64,000 nucleotides of DNA from Aedes albopictus (taxonomy: Eukaryota; Arthropoda; Insecta; Diptera; Culicidae), in assembly GCF_035046485.1 (NCBI RefSeq), contig NC_085137.1, positions 478,603,396 to 478,667,395 on the forward strand. Reading direction: 5' to 3'. The position numbers were made by a program, and so were the translations under genes. Shown piece after piece: positions 23,621 to 34,020 of the stretch. Numbering within the stretch: position 1 is the first letter of the stretch; the number at the start of each line of letters is the position of its first letter. The notes beneath the pieces were generated by a model. It was given only the letters and a program-made list of their open reading frames with translations, was not told the origin of the DNA and ran no database searches.

Positions 23621-24302
23621 AAAACAATTAAAGTATAAGAGTTTATACATTACAGGTGGAAGTCGAAGCTCGTCGTATTTGATAATATAGAAATTACTAA
23701 AGTTCGATTATCTTGCGACTTCAAATCTCTTAGAATGAATTAAAAGCTGAATATAGTATTTTTCGATCATTTGAAAATATTTCTTACGTCAGAGTGATGA
23801 ACCTCATGTTTTTGGCGGGTTTGTGAGACAAAGCGGATAAATTTATATAATGAGTATTATAACTTATTTAGTAACGAGTTTAATATCATAGCAAATTCTG
23901 CTCTCAGATTATTATCAATAACATATTAATATCAAAATTTGTTATTGAAATATTTTCCGAATTCACTGTTATTAAGTTGTTATTGAAACTAACAAAACAA
24001 GTTATTGAAATGCTTTTCCAGGAACATTATTTTGTTATGGAATTTGTTATTTTGCCGCTTATGACAGACAAGTTTATAACACAATATGTTATGGTAATAA
24101 CTTAAAAATAATCGATTTTATTATTCAGTTATTTTATCCAAATAACACAGCTCCTTATGCTGTTGTTATTCCCTTCTGCTCGGGATATTTCTAATAAATC
24201 TTTCAATGAGCTCTTCCTGTAATTTTATCAAAAACATCTTTTAAAATGGCTCGTTGGCGTTGTTGGAATCATGTTCTTTTGGATAAAGGTCGCTCAACTC
24301 CG

Positions 24303-24342
24303 CTTCTTCTTCTTCTTCTTCTTCTTCTTCTTCTTCTTCTTT
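24303..24342. repeat. (CTT)n microsatellite
   Basis: About 13 uninterrupted CTT triplets lie at the 3' tail of the adjacent minus-strand SINE, as expected for its tail repeat (GAA)n. Confidence 0.9.
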
Positions 24343-24571
24343 ATGGCTCTACGTCCCAACTGGGACTTGGCCTGCTGTTCTTTGAGCACTTCCACAGTTA
24401 TTAATTGATCCTTTGCCTGCCATTGCATGAAATTGTATATTGTGAGACAAGTATAATGATACACTATGCCCAGGGAGTCGAGAAAGTTTTCCCGAGCGGA
24501 ACGGGAATCGAACCCGCCGTCTCCGAATTGGCGATCTATAGCCTTAACCACTAGGCTAACTGGAGACTCCG
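24306..24571 (-). mobile_element. tRNA-derived SINE, second subfamily
   Basis: The minus strand begins GGAGTCTCCAGTTAGCCTAG with box A, then GACGGCGGGTTCGATTCCCG with box B, followed by a body sharing AACTGTGGAAGTGCTCA-type words with the Feilai-like copies, and a (GAA)n tail. A perfect 11-bp target-site duplication CAACTCCGCTT lies at 24295-24305 and 24572-24582. Confidence 0.9.
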
Positions 24572-25121
24572 CAACTCCGCTTATCAATGTTGATTCTACT
24601 ATCTATAACACTAAAACATTAAACTGAGAAGCTGGTATGCTTCAGTTAGCATGTAAGGGCAGAGAGCAGAGGAGGGTGAAATGCATAAGCTCCCCATCAC
24701 GGAATGCTGAAAACAACGTCATTCTAATGATGTAGTTTTGATTTCAAAACTTGTTATCGTTGTGGTATTGATTATTGAATATTTATGCACACTCCATAGT
24801 TCAATAATAACTAGATTTCTTTCACAACAAAACATATTATTTAAATGTTATTTAATGAATGTATACCAATACCGTGCTCATAACAAAATAAGATTGCCCG
24901 TCAAAAGATGTTATGGAGAAGTAATGCCTTGAAAAGATAATGATAACAAACCAAGATATAAAAACAGGTTATGTTATTTCGTTGTTATTAATTTGATATT
25001 CTCCTCATCATTCCCGACATCATCAGGAGCGACCGTTGGGCCGTTGAAGAGGCGTTCATACCTTTTAAAAGGGAGACTGCGAGGATTGGACTAACGATTA
25101 ACACCACAAAGACCAAGTACA

Positions 25122-26340
25122 TACACTCCCGTTCAAAAGTTTGGGGTCACCCCCTCAAAAACATGTCATTTTTCTAGGCCCATATCTCCGCCAATTTGCG
25201 TCCGATTTCAAAACCCTAGGTATCATTCAAAAGATAATAAGTCAAAGAAACTTTGAACATGATTTACAAGAAACTTTTTCAAAAAAATTTGTATGTAAAC
25301 TTAACCCAAAGTTGCCAAATTTTCTAAAAAATGAATATAAACTTACGGCAGTGTCGCTGGAAGTTGGGTCGACCAAATTTTAAGATAAAAGCGGTAATAT
25401 AACCCATTTTCTATTAGCTTTCAACTGCTTTTTACAGAACTTAGCTAAAAAATTTAGAAAAAAAGTTATTAAGTAAATCAATCCTTGATGTCATCGACCA
25501 AAAGTTTGGGGTCACCCCTCAAAATGCTGTATCGGCCAAAAGTTTGGGGTCACTATCGTAAAACATGGAAAAGTGATTTGTTGATATCTTTGTCATCTTT
25601 CATTCAATTTTAATTCTTCTTGGCTTATTTGAAACAAAATGAATGATACTTACTGCATAGACATTGAACCACACATATTTGTTGAAATTTACATATTAAA
25701 ACTTAACGTGAAGTTGCCTCATTTTTTGAAGCGTGGTAAAATGTGCTAACTTTACATAACATTTGTATATACAAAAATCGTTAAATACGTTAAGTTGAAG
25801 ACATCAAACGTAAATTTAGTTAATTATCTTTGAAATGAGCCAAAAATAATTAAAATTGAACTATAGATGACGAAGATATCACCAAATCACTTTTCCATGT
25901 TTTACGAAAGTGACCCCAAACTTTTGGCCGATACAGCATTTTGAGGGGTGACCCCAAACTTTTGGTCGATGACATCAAGGATTAATTTACTTAATAACTT
26001 TTTTTCTAGATTTTTTAGCTAAGTTCTGTAAAAAGCAGTTGAAAGCTAATAGAAAATGGGTTATATTACCGCTTTTATCTTAAAATTTGGTCGACCCAAC
26101 TTCCAGCGACACTGCCGTAAGTTTATATTCATTTTTTTTTAATTTGGCAACTTTGGGTTAAGTTTACATACAAATTTTTTTGAAAAAGTTTCTTTTAAAT
26201 CATGTTCAAAGTTTCTTTGACTTATTATCTTTTGAATGAAACCTAGGGTTTTGAAATCGGACGCAAATTGGCGGAGATATGGGCCTAAAAAAATGACATG
26301 TTTTTGAGGGGGTGACCCCAAACTTTGAACGAATTTAGTA
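25122..26340. mobile_element. Tc1/mariner-type foldback element forming a 1.2-kb hairpin
   Basis: The left end TACACTCCCGTTCAAAAGTT and the right end in reverse, TACTAAATTCGTTCAAAGTT, carry TA edges. The arms, roughly 25131-25640 and 25850-26333, are near-identical inverted repeats of about 500 bp with a loop of about 210 bp. The word CAAAAGTTTGGGGTCAC recurs at about 25134, 25500 and 25538 within the left arm, so the terminus itself is repeated inside. No transposase is encoded. It interrupts the RTE-type copy. Confidence 0.9.
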
Positions 26341-26999
26341 CTCTAGTAACGTGCGATAATGATGTTACCCGCGAGGTGAAAAGACGGATTGCAGCAGCGA
26401 ATCGGGCTTTTTTTTGGTCTGCGAAACCAGCTGAAGTCCCGTAGACTGCAAACGAAGACAAAACTCGAGTTGTACAAGACTCTGATTCTTCCAATCGCTT
26501 TATACGCCCATGAATAGTGAACGTTAAGAGAAGCTGATCGGAGAGCTTTTGGAGTCTTCGAACGTAGAGTGCTATAAACAATATTCGGCGGTATACTGGA
26601 GGACGGCGTGTGGCGGCGTCGCATGAACCTCGAATTGTACCAAGTATATAAAGAGATGGATATAGTCAATCGAATAAAACAAGACAGGCTGCGATGGGCT
26701 GGACACGTAGCTCGTATGCCGATGGAACGACAAGCTTCGCGGTAAGCCGCGCACACGGTGGTTTTTTGCAGTTGAGGAGGACCTAAGGGCACTTAAAGTT
26801 CAGGGTGTCTGGAAGCGATTGGGCCAGGACCGAGACCAGTGGAGGCGAATGCTTCATTCGACGTAGACTCACCGCTACGAGTGGTAGCCCATCAAGTATC
26901 AAGCTACTGAACTGAACCAGCACACTGTACACAATGTGATCGACGTTCCAGCAAGGCTCACCGTTAGCCTCTTAAGCAGCCAGAAAGTTCCATTCGGGA

Positions 27000-27072
27000 C
27001 TTTATCTGCACTTCGCGGAACTTGAAAGTGCATTTTGTCACGGGAAGCGGAACTTTTGGTTACTTGGGATAT
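27000..27072. mobile_element. MITE end of the CCCAAGTAAC type
   Basis: GAACTTTTGGTTACTTGGGA at about 27051-27070 is the inverse of the end at 20160. The left partner is unclear (AAGTTCCATTCGGG near 26985 may be internal), so only one end is claimed. Confidence 0.35.
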
Positions 27073-27134
27073 CTCCGGATTGAATGAACCGAATGCAATC
27101 AAACTTTGAGCATTCATGAGCTTCTAAAACATTT

Positions 27135-27285
27135 CCCAGTCAACACGAAGTCGTATATAATGTAGAATAGGAAGTGGAGGCCATATGCGTACATGCTTCC
27201 ATTTACCCGCGAGTAAAGTTTACGAATATATCGCCTCCACTTAAGCATCCTTTTCTACATCATATGCGATCGTGTGTTGGCTGGG
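27135..27285. mobile_element. MITE with CCCAGTCAACAC terminal inverted repeats
   Basis: The left end CCCAGTCAACACGAAGTCGT and the right end in reverse, CCCAGCCAACACACGATCGC, match imperfectly. The homology continues into AATGTAGAATAGGA and GTGGAGGC on both sides. It is 151 bp and non-coding. Confidence 0.75.
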
Positions 27286-27749
27286 TTGGCTTTACTTGAA
27301 ATTGTTTATGAGAAAAAAAGTTAGAGCAATTCAATTTGTTACATAATGTTTAAGTAAACTTGTCTATTTTAAACATGCATCCTATAACTTGTTTAAATTT
27401 ATTATCGGCTATTTTGTTACTTTCTTTCAAAACATATCTAAATTCAAGTCTGTTTGAGAAAAAATAACTGAACTATAATTACCATCTCGAATTTTCAACC
27501 GATGTTGAAATTTTGGCTGATTTGTTGTTTTATTAGAAAAATAATCTAATCGCAATAATTGTCTTCCGTGTTAAACATTTTAAGGTAAGTCAAGTTGAAG
27601 TTGAAGTTCATTCATTATTTAAGTCATAAACATCACTTTTCGAAAAGTTACAGCTAGTTGACCATTTTTTAAAAAGTGAAAATTTTGCTAGTCCCGATCA
27701 TTTTGTATATCTCCTGTATTTCAACTAACGGCTATTTTGACCTCCATAA
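27286..27749. other. Intron 1, unassigned
   Basis: AT-rich sequence with no repeat structure or coding frame supported. Confidence 0.35.
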
Positions 27750-27754
27750 GTAAG

Positions 27755-27945
27755 TAGTCCTGGGAGCGGACCTGGTTGGTTAGAACACTAGACTATCACG
27801 CCGAGGACCTGGGATCGAATCCCACTCCCGACAAACTCACAAAATGTGAGTTCTTCCTTCGGAAGGGAAGTAAAGCGTGGGTCCCGAGATGAACTAGCCT
27901 AGGGCTAAAAATCTCGTTAATACAGATAGAAAAAAAAGTAGTCCT
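27755..27945 (+). mobile_element. tRNA-derived SINE (family 3), plus strand
   Basis: GGAGCGGACCTGGTTGGTTA, AGAACACTAGACTATCACGC and GGACCTGGGATCGAATCCCA form a tRNA-like head with box B GATCGAATCCC. The body ends CTCGTTAATACAGATAG followed by A's. A minus-strand relative with the same body words (TCTCGGGACCCACACTTTAC) lies at 51895-52045. Confidence 0.7.
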
Positions 27946-28046
27946 ATCCACTATGACAAATAGTTTTCAGCTGTACGCTATTTTGAACAGTATTGCGGTC
28001 AAAGCCGTATACTCATAAATCACAAAATGCTAAGGTTACGAATACA

Positions 28047-28225
28047 CCCCAAGCAACACACTTGTCACAGAAGAGTAACGGCGGCGCAGGTTTTTGTAGC
28101 GCAGAAGTCACTGTGACTTACTGCTAGCAAGTAATTGTTTATTTGTTAGAAGTAAGTTACGATGACTTCTGCGCAACAAAATCCTGCGCCGCCGTAACTT
28201 TTCTGTGACAAGTGTGTTACTTGGG
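28047..28225. mobile_element. MITE with CCCAAGYAACACACTTGTCA inverted repeats
   Basis: The left arm begins CCCCAAGCAACACACTTGTC and the right arm in reverse TCCCAAGTAACACACTTGTC. Homology continues through ACGGCGGCGCAGG and GCGCAGAAGTCA on both sides, so the arms cover nearly the whole 179 bp. Foldback MITE, non-coding. Confidence 0.85.
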
Positions 28226-29300
28226 ACGAGGTCAAATATGTGACAAAGAATGAATTGAACGTCTGTTTTATGTTAATGAAAATCTGATCGAGCTCCAGCA
28301 AAAGCAGTAGGTGGTAATCAGTTTTGAAGCTAAATTTTGTTCAAGAATTGTTTATTGCACTCTTCTACAACGGAAATGTTTGCTGGGTTGAGCACTTATT
28401 TGTGATTGGTCAAATATTTTACCCTGAGTAATAGCACCTTAAGCTCCCTACAAATGTTCAACGCAGTTGTTGACCAAAATCAATAAGAGGATGATAAGAG
28501 GTAACATTGCCAAACAAAGGTTTACAGACTGTTTGCAGACAGTCAACTGAAAAAATAATTATTACAAACTCTAAGGTTTTATTATAAGCCCTGTATTTTC
28601 ACGTTTTATTTGTGACAATTTACTATGCAGTGAAAGTAATCTGGTGAATTTTACTAGCCTGAGGTAAACGTGATGTACATATCAGCAAAGGTTGAACAAC
28701 ATTACCCTTATGCTTTTAATTGACAGCTATAAAATAGAGTCTCTGAAACAGTTCCCACAGCTTAGCAGTTTTTAGTTTATCTGATCTTATATAAATTGTT
28801 CACAATATTCACTGGTATGGAATATTTGAGCTACTCTTGTATGTTTCAAAATTGTTCTAGTATTTATACTAATATTTCTCAATGACAAGAATAATTTTCC
28901 TACAAACCAATTCGAAGAAACTTTCATTTGCATCTTCCTTTGTAAACTTCAATGTGATTTCATCTACCTCCTACATCGAAACATATTTGATATAGATATA
29001 GAGTATTTTGTTATCATCTGCCAAGAGAAACTTTCCCATCCTACCGTACCGGTTTTAGCGACTGCGGTGGATTAGCACCGCAATATCACATCTTTGCCAT
29101 CCACCGCATTTGGACTGCACTCAATCTAGGACGCCACCTCTTGATCAGCTGGGATTGACACAGTGAGGTGGCTAGCTAAATTGCTTTTTAATTAACATCA
29201 CTGATCCATTAGCTCAGGGCGAGCGCCCCCCTCTAAACTGGTCAACGAGGCGTAAATTCCCGCATTCTGATTCCATCTATCTATTCCTCCCTCCTCACAG
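28226..29300. other. 3' end of JIP1-like intron 1
   Basis: No transposon structure recognised. The last 20 bases before 29300 are pyrimidine-rich (CTATTCCTCCCTCCTCACAG), the acceptor of exon 2. Confidence 0.5.
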
Positions 29301-29710
29301 GCTCGTTCCGGATGTGGACCTAGACGAGGATACTCCATCGTCGAAAAGCAGCGATGGCTCGGACCACGAGGATCTCATCAGCGAGGCGGATTCGGTGCTC
29401 AAGACGACCCCCAGCAAGACACAGCAAATCATCCAGACCATCTCGACCATCAGCACCAGTAGCAGCAGTAGCGTCGCCGAGGATGACGAAATCGGCGATG
29501 GGCTCAAGACCATCACAACCATCAAATCGCAGATGAAAACGGATTCGCACGTGCACGAAAATGTTCAGGATAATCAGCCACTATCGATGCAGTTGGCTCT
29601 GTGTAACACGACTTCGGCTCAACTGGCTCGGACCAGTTCACTACCGTGGATTCCCGGACAGGTCGAGAGACGGCGGCGCAAGCTACCAGAGATTCCCAAG
29701 AATAGAAAAT
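29301..29710 (+). CDS. JIP1: JIP1/Aplip1-like scaffold, coding exon 2
   Basis: The exon lies between a polypyrimidine acceptor ending at 29300 and the donor GTAAGT at 29711. It encodes residues 28-164 of the assembled frame, plus 1 nt. The sequence is acidic and Ser/Thr-rich (VDLDEDTPSSKSSDGSDHED, then a Ser run TSSSSSVAEDDE), low-complexity linker typical of JIP N-termini. It ends in a basic patch, RRRRKLPEIPKNRK, at about residues 151-164. A canonical JNK-binding D-motif of the RPxRPTTLxLF form is not seen; the basic LPEIP patch could be a diverged docking site, which is inference. The frame's first GTG at 29314 is not a start, since coding continues upstream through the splice. Confidence 0.85.
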
Positions 29711-29968
29711 GTAAGTTGATTGTATACCTACTTTCAAGAATATCGTTCAATAGTATTGAAATACCTTCAACTCATTGGTGTGCCCATGATCAGGAATCTG
29801 TCCAAAAGTCTTGAACTTCTATCAACAATCTTTTACAACATGATTATATCGAAATTAAACTCCATAAAATTTTAAGTGCAACAGTTTTTATGTTATATAC
29901 GTCTAAGCGTTTCGTAATCCTCGGAGAGTGGGTTCACTCACAATTCTAAATTCTTCCTACCATTTCAG

Positions 29969-30684
29969 CTTCCGTACTGCAGCTACTGTCCTCCGGACAA
30001 ACATCGCTGGCCGATGAACTGAATGCCACATCCAAGAAACCCAACCCCCAGCACACGTTCCTCAAGCAAAACTCTCTGCTGGCCCTAAAGTGCAGCTACC
30101 TGCTAGACGAAGACTCCAGTCCGGATTCGGAACGACTCCAGAGCCTAGGGGACGTGGACAGTGGCCACAGCACGGCACACTCGCCCAATGACTTCAAGAG
30201 CATGTCCCCACAGGCTCCGCAGGCAGCTTCCCCCGTCACTTCGCCCTTCCCGCCGCCCTACGGTGGCGTTCCCTTCAGCCAGCTGGAGATGCTGGAAGCG
30301 ACCCACCGAGGGCTGCACAAATTCATCCCGCGACACCACGACGAGATCGAGATCGAAATAGGCGATCCCATCTACGTCCAGAAGGAGGCGGAAGATTTGT
30401 GGTGCGAAGGGGTCAACCTGCGAACCGGTCGGCAGGGCATCTTTCCATCGGCCTACGCCGTCGACCTGGACTACAATGACTTCGATCCGTCGACGGTGGA
30501 GATGAAACGGGAGCGCTATCTGCTGGGATATCTGGGCTCGGTGGAAACGTTGGCTCACAAGGGCACCGGGGTGGTCTGCCAGGCTGTGCGGAAGATCGTC
30601 GGCGATGGAAGCGAGTCACCGAAGGCACAAGCTTGCATACTGGAGATCTCGGATCAGGGCTTGCGAATGGTGGATCGGTCGAGG
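29969..30684 (+). CDS. JIP1: JIP1/Aplip1-like scaffold, coding exon 3 (SH3 domain and start of PTB domain)
   Basis: The acceptor CATTTCAG ends at 29968 and the donor GTGAGT starts at 30685. The exon encodes residues 165-403 and ends in phase 0. After a Pro/Ser linker (SPQAPQAASPVTSPFPPPYG) comes an SH3 domain at about residues 278-333: HRGLHKFIPRHHDEIEIEIG, then DLWCEGVNLRTGRQGIFPSA. JIP SH3 domains mediate dimerisation. The PTB/PID domain starts at R347 with RYLLGYLGSVETLAHKGTGV and runs to MVDRSR at the exon end. This domain order (acidic N-terminus, SH3, PTB) is diagnostic of JIP1/JIP2 and not of the unrelated JIP3/4 proteins. The GC-rich exon contrasts with AT-rich flanks. Confidence 0.95.
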
Positions 30685-30750
30685 GTGAGTGTGATTCAAG
30701 TGTGGGAAATTGCGTGAGTTGGTAACTTATTTCGTTGATGATCATTTCAG

Positions 30751-30935
30751 AACAAACGAGACAAACGGCCATGCATCGACTATTTCTATTCACTGAAGAA
30801 CGTGTCGTTTTGTGCATTTCATCCTCGGGACCACCGATATATTGGGTTCATTACGAAACACCCGACGGTGCAACGTTTCGCTTGTCACGTGTTCCAGGGA
30901 ACGGAATCGACGAGGCCGGTTGCCGAGGCTGTTGG
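30751..30935 (+). CDS. JIP1: JIP1/Aplip1-like scaffold, coding exon 4 (PTB domain, continued)
   Basis: The acceptor ATCATTTCAG ends at 30750, 66 bp after exon 3, and the donor GTAAGT begins at 30936. It encodes residues 404-464 plus 2 nt. [37 protein letters not shown] and [20 protein letters not shown] are the middle and late strands of a JIP-type PTB domain, including the FACHVF core strand. The last PTB helix and the short C-terminal tail that binds kinesin light chain in JIP1 proteins should be in one more exon. No matching sequence was recognised up to 64000, so the last exon probably lies beyond the window, making intron 4 longer than 33 kb. A conserved short intron 3 and open phase make this exon secure. 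Confidence 0.95.
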
Positions 30936-31363
30936 GTAAGTGAATTGATTCTTTTGCATCCACAATCTTAGATGAAACTTAATTCGTCAATTTGTATCAA
31001 ATCAATGAGTGCACTGCCCATAATCGCGTAACAGTAACATTCGACAAAAGTAGGCATTGGAGAAAATGGAACCCAAATTTGCAACTTAAGATAGTATAGG
31101 AATGAATCGAAATTTCAAAAATTTCTCATAAATTTATCATCAGTCGTATACATAGGCGCCAACTTAGGGGGGGCAAGCATCGTTTTGCCCCCCCAATATT
31201 TGACGATTTTCGATTTTCCCATACAAAAAATCAGAAAAACCAGGCTTTGCCCCCCCCCCCAATAATTTGGCCAAGTTGGCGCGTCTGGTCGTATTGCAAT
31301 AAATTTTTCTACAGCAGTTCCTGTATGCTGGGGGAATTGTCAAAAAATGAATAGGACCTCAGT
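30936..31363. other. Start of JIP1-like intron 4
   Basis: Follows the donor GTAAGT. A short foldback-like pair, GCGCCAACTTAGGGGGG near 31156 and CCAAGTTGGCGCGTC near 31270 with runs of C between, suggests a small MITE of about 130 bp. The rest is unassigned. Confidence 0.4.
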
Positions 31364-32012
31364 ATGATTGATGATCGTCACAGCGCTTCATACGCTGGTA
31401 AAGAAAGTCGAAAGATCTCTTTCAGTGAGCAAAATTGCGCTCTGTTCTTTCTTGGACATTGAAGGGGCTTTTGACAATACGTCCTATTCTTCAATGGCTA
31501 TTGCCATGAAGAAACGAAATTTCAACACTTTCATTATTGACTGGATTCATTCTATGCTTGCAAAAAGAGAAATCACTTCAGAGCTAGGTGGTTCGTCTGT
31601 AACCGTAAAAGCTACGAAAGGATGTCCGCAAGGAGGAGTACTCTCTCCACTTTTGTGGTCTTTGGTTGCAGACGATCTTCTCAGGAGCTTAGAAGCTAAA
31701 GGTTTCGAGGTTGTAGGCTTTGCGGATGATATAGTCATTTTGGTAAGAGGGAAGTTTGACCACATAGTTTCAGAAAGAATGCAGCAGGCCCTAAAGCATA
31801 CGCAATCTTGGTGTACAAATGAGGGTCTAAGCATCAACCCGTCAAAAATCGTAATAATACCATTCACTAAAAAGAGGAAGGTAAATTTTAAAACCCTTCA
31901 AGATAGGAGTTGAAATTCAAGTTAGTAATCAGGTAAAATACTTAGGTGTAATTCTTGATGCTAAGCTGAACTGGAATGCTCATCTTGACTACGCGATAAA
32001 TAAAGCGATTAA

Positions 32013-34018
32013 GGGGGAAATCAGTTTGGTTTTTCTAACACATGCTTGCTTAATTTTCTCACATGTGTGAGTTTTCAATTGAAGATGAAGAAATACTCGA
32101 ATTTTCACCACTATCTGATATCGAGTTATGTTAAAATTTGCTTCAACGCTTGCTCAGGACACTTACCTTTTCATTGAAACCAAGAAACACAACATTTTCA
32201 CAATATTTCACTGCAAAACTGCTAATTTATAAATTATGCGCTATCTTTTCCAAATTCCCCCCCAACGCACACCAGCTCGCACCATTTCACTAGCACTATC
32301 TTACCGGGAACAGTCTCACTTTTTAATTGCCTCTCGAAACGTAATTGCTTCCATAATCGAAGTGTAAAATGTTTCACCGGCTTCACAAATGGAATAATAT
32401 TCACTACATCACGAAAAAATCCGCGGCGATAGCCACACAATCGCGAAAACTGCACAAAATCGTTTTTCACTTTCCAACCGGCGCGGTATTTACTTCCATG
32501 TAGTGCACATGCATGGTGTGGCTTTTCTTGATTTGCTGTTTCTTTTATTCTCCCATTGCCTAAGGACTGTTCATTTTATAAAGAGGACACCTTATTTGTG
32601 TGATATCTTTTTTATTTTTCAATAAAATCATTATCGGTTTTTTGCATAAATTTCCATAGCTATTCTACAGTGTAGGAAAAATATAACATTATTCAAATTG
32701 TCCTTAGTTATGGAGCTGAAGTGGTTTTCGTTAAAACTCAATAAAACCCCATTTCTCAAAATTCTACACAACTTTCCACATACATAACTTTAAAATTTTC
32801 ATGAACTTTTCAATGTGTTGGGATCTAATACTATTCTTCTAAAGGTAGAGTGTAATAGTTGATCAGTAATAATGCACCAAGCATTATACAGCTTGATATA
32901 GTGAGTTGCCTTGTTATCAATGAAATTGATAAAAAATACTTATTTAAGTCCAGTGATGCAATAACACTACGGAATCAGTTCAAAATTTGTCCAGTATAGA
33001 AGAGAATTGCATTCTAAATTATACCGAAGAAAAATATGCTTTAAAGTACATTCTTCATCATGAATTTAATACTTAATGATGGCCATAATGAAAAATTGCA
33101 TACTTTTTGCTCCATAAATGCAAGTTTCTAATTCTAGAGAAGCTTATTATTATTTATTTTCAGCAAGGACTGACCCTATGTGATTATATACCTTATTTGA
33201 AAATAACTACATGTTAATTTTTATTTTCGACATCATTGTTACGTTGTATTTGCAATAGAGTACATCGTTATTTAGAAGAACCTTCATAGAACGAAGCGGT
33301 TTTATCTCCGGTAACTGCCATGAAGCACAGTATCCAAGCCAACAATGCTATCAAGAAGCGGTTTTCTGCATTTGAAATTGCATTATTAGTACTTTCGACT
33401 AGATCCATTGAAAACATTAAAAATTTAATATTCTTATACATTTTTGTTGAACAAATAAATTTTATTCAGAAAATCGAGTCCAATTTGTAACTTTAATATC
33501 TCAACAACCATTATTCCGATTAGGTTTATATTTTGCCAGAACATGTATCACTCAAACTGCTGCAGCATGGCAAACACTTTTTTGCAATTAAAAACGATAC
33601 ACCGATGTTTTACAGAAATTTTGTGTTTATCTTTAGTTTTTGGGAATTGAAAAATTGATCTCTCGAAACACTTTGCCACATTTCTATGAAGTTCAATAAT
33701 TTTAAACCAATTTATTTATGGTTATTATCTGCTAATATCATATACTGAACAACTAACCAAGGCTGCTCAAATTTGAACTACGCGTTTTCTTTTTATAGCC
33801 TTGCAAAGTTGTCCTCTTTATAAAATGAACAGTCCTTATGCGTGCATATTTCTTGCGTCATATGCACAGCGTGATAAACAAGTTGAAGATGGGAAAGAGA
33901 CAAATGAAATGCACTAACGAACCTGCCTCATCTGCACATCCGCGTGCAGGAGTGTTTGTTTACTCTCTGTAAAGTCAGTAGGCGCTTTCACCAATACTAA
34001 TAAATTGTGAGTTGAACC
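32013..34018. mobile_element. 2-kb insertion flanked by TTAA duplication
   Basis: TTAA at 32009-32012 and 34019-34022 bracket 2006 bp that interrupts the LINE frame. Removing the insert plus one TTAA gives ATT-AAC-GCG in phase, restoring NKAINALW. TTAA duplication is the hallmark of piggyBac-superfamily transposition. The internal ends GGGGGAAATCAG and, in reverse, GGTTCAACTCAC share little, so no strong TIR is seen and no piggyBac transposase is found. A TA-flanked MITE occupies 32561-33838. A short minus-strand frame at 32234-32470 (MKNDFVQFSRLCGYRRGFFR...) is unrecognised. Confidence 0.6.
32561..33838. mobile_element. TA-flanked MITE with perfect 28-bp TIRs
   Basis: The left end TAAGGACTGTTCATTTTATA at 32561 and the right end near 33811-33838 are exact reverse complements over 28 bp, ending in TA on both sides. 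It is 1278 bp, AT-rich and non-coding, consistent with a non-autonomous Tc1/mariner-type element. It lies inside the TTAA-flanked insertion. Confidence 0.85.
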
Positions 34019-34020
34019 TT

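Larger units (their letters stand above)
21729..25012. mobile_element. Compound MITE insertion with CCCGAGCAGAAG ends
   Basis: The left end CCCGAGCAGAAGGAAATAAC abuts RTE coding sequence and the right edge near 25012 abuts its continuation. Inside, four AT-rich arms rich in AATAACA words are seen. 21729-22080 pairs in inverted orientation with 23830-24183. 22181-22440 pairs with about 24720-25012. The pairs are interleaved and not nested. A SINE (22476-22763), a GGAAT-type repeat (22830-23620) and a second SINE (24306-24571) lie in the interior. No transposase is encoded. Confidence 0.7.
20695..26880 (+). pseudogene. RTE-type retrotransposon copy interrupted by two insertions
   Basis: Three segments belong to one element. 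20695-21728 has SREWYRKARAAEKRIHRRKK, LKNNKAAGKDELPVEILK, YQAGFYEGRSTTDQMF and LFIDFKAAYDSVKRNELWQI, which is the RT catalytic aspartate region. 25013-25121 resumes with DIIRSDRWAVEEAF and the RIGLTINTTKTKY segment. 26341-26880 carries NDVTREVKRRIAAANRAFFW, GVFERRVLYTIFGG and WAGHVARMP near the C-terminus. The 5' end is truncated, since no endonuclease is seen. Stops and a frameshift break each segment. Between segments, 21729-25012 is a MITE/SINE complex and 25122-26340 a hairpin element. About six codons of the FADD-box region were lost at the first insertion. Confidence 0.85.

Noticed and set aside
24478..24571. Possible minus-strand tRNA gene
   Set aside because: Same reason: it is the head of a SINE with a (GAA)n tail and an 11-bp duplication.
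24294..24587. Minus frame with a poly-Lys end
   Set aside because: It is the SINE body plus the (CTT)n microsatellite read in frame.
25141..26321. Two similar short frames MGSPPQKHVIFL on opposite strands
   Set aside because: They are mirrored arms of the foldback element, not conserved genes.
29314..29316. GTG as start of a separate 166-aa gene
   Set aside because: The frame continues upstream through the exon-2 acceptor and joins exon 1 in phase; the GTG is an internal Val.
30154..30156. GTG as start of a separate SH3 protein
   Set aside because: It is inside exon 3, which is open upstream to its acceptor.
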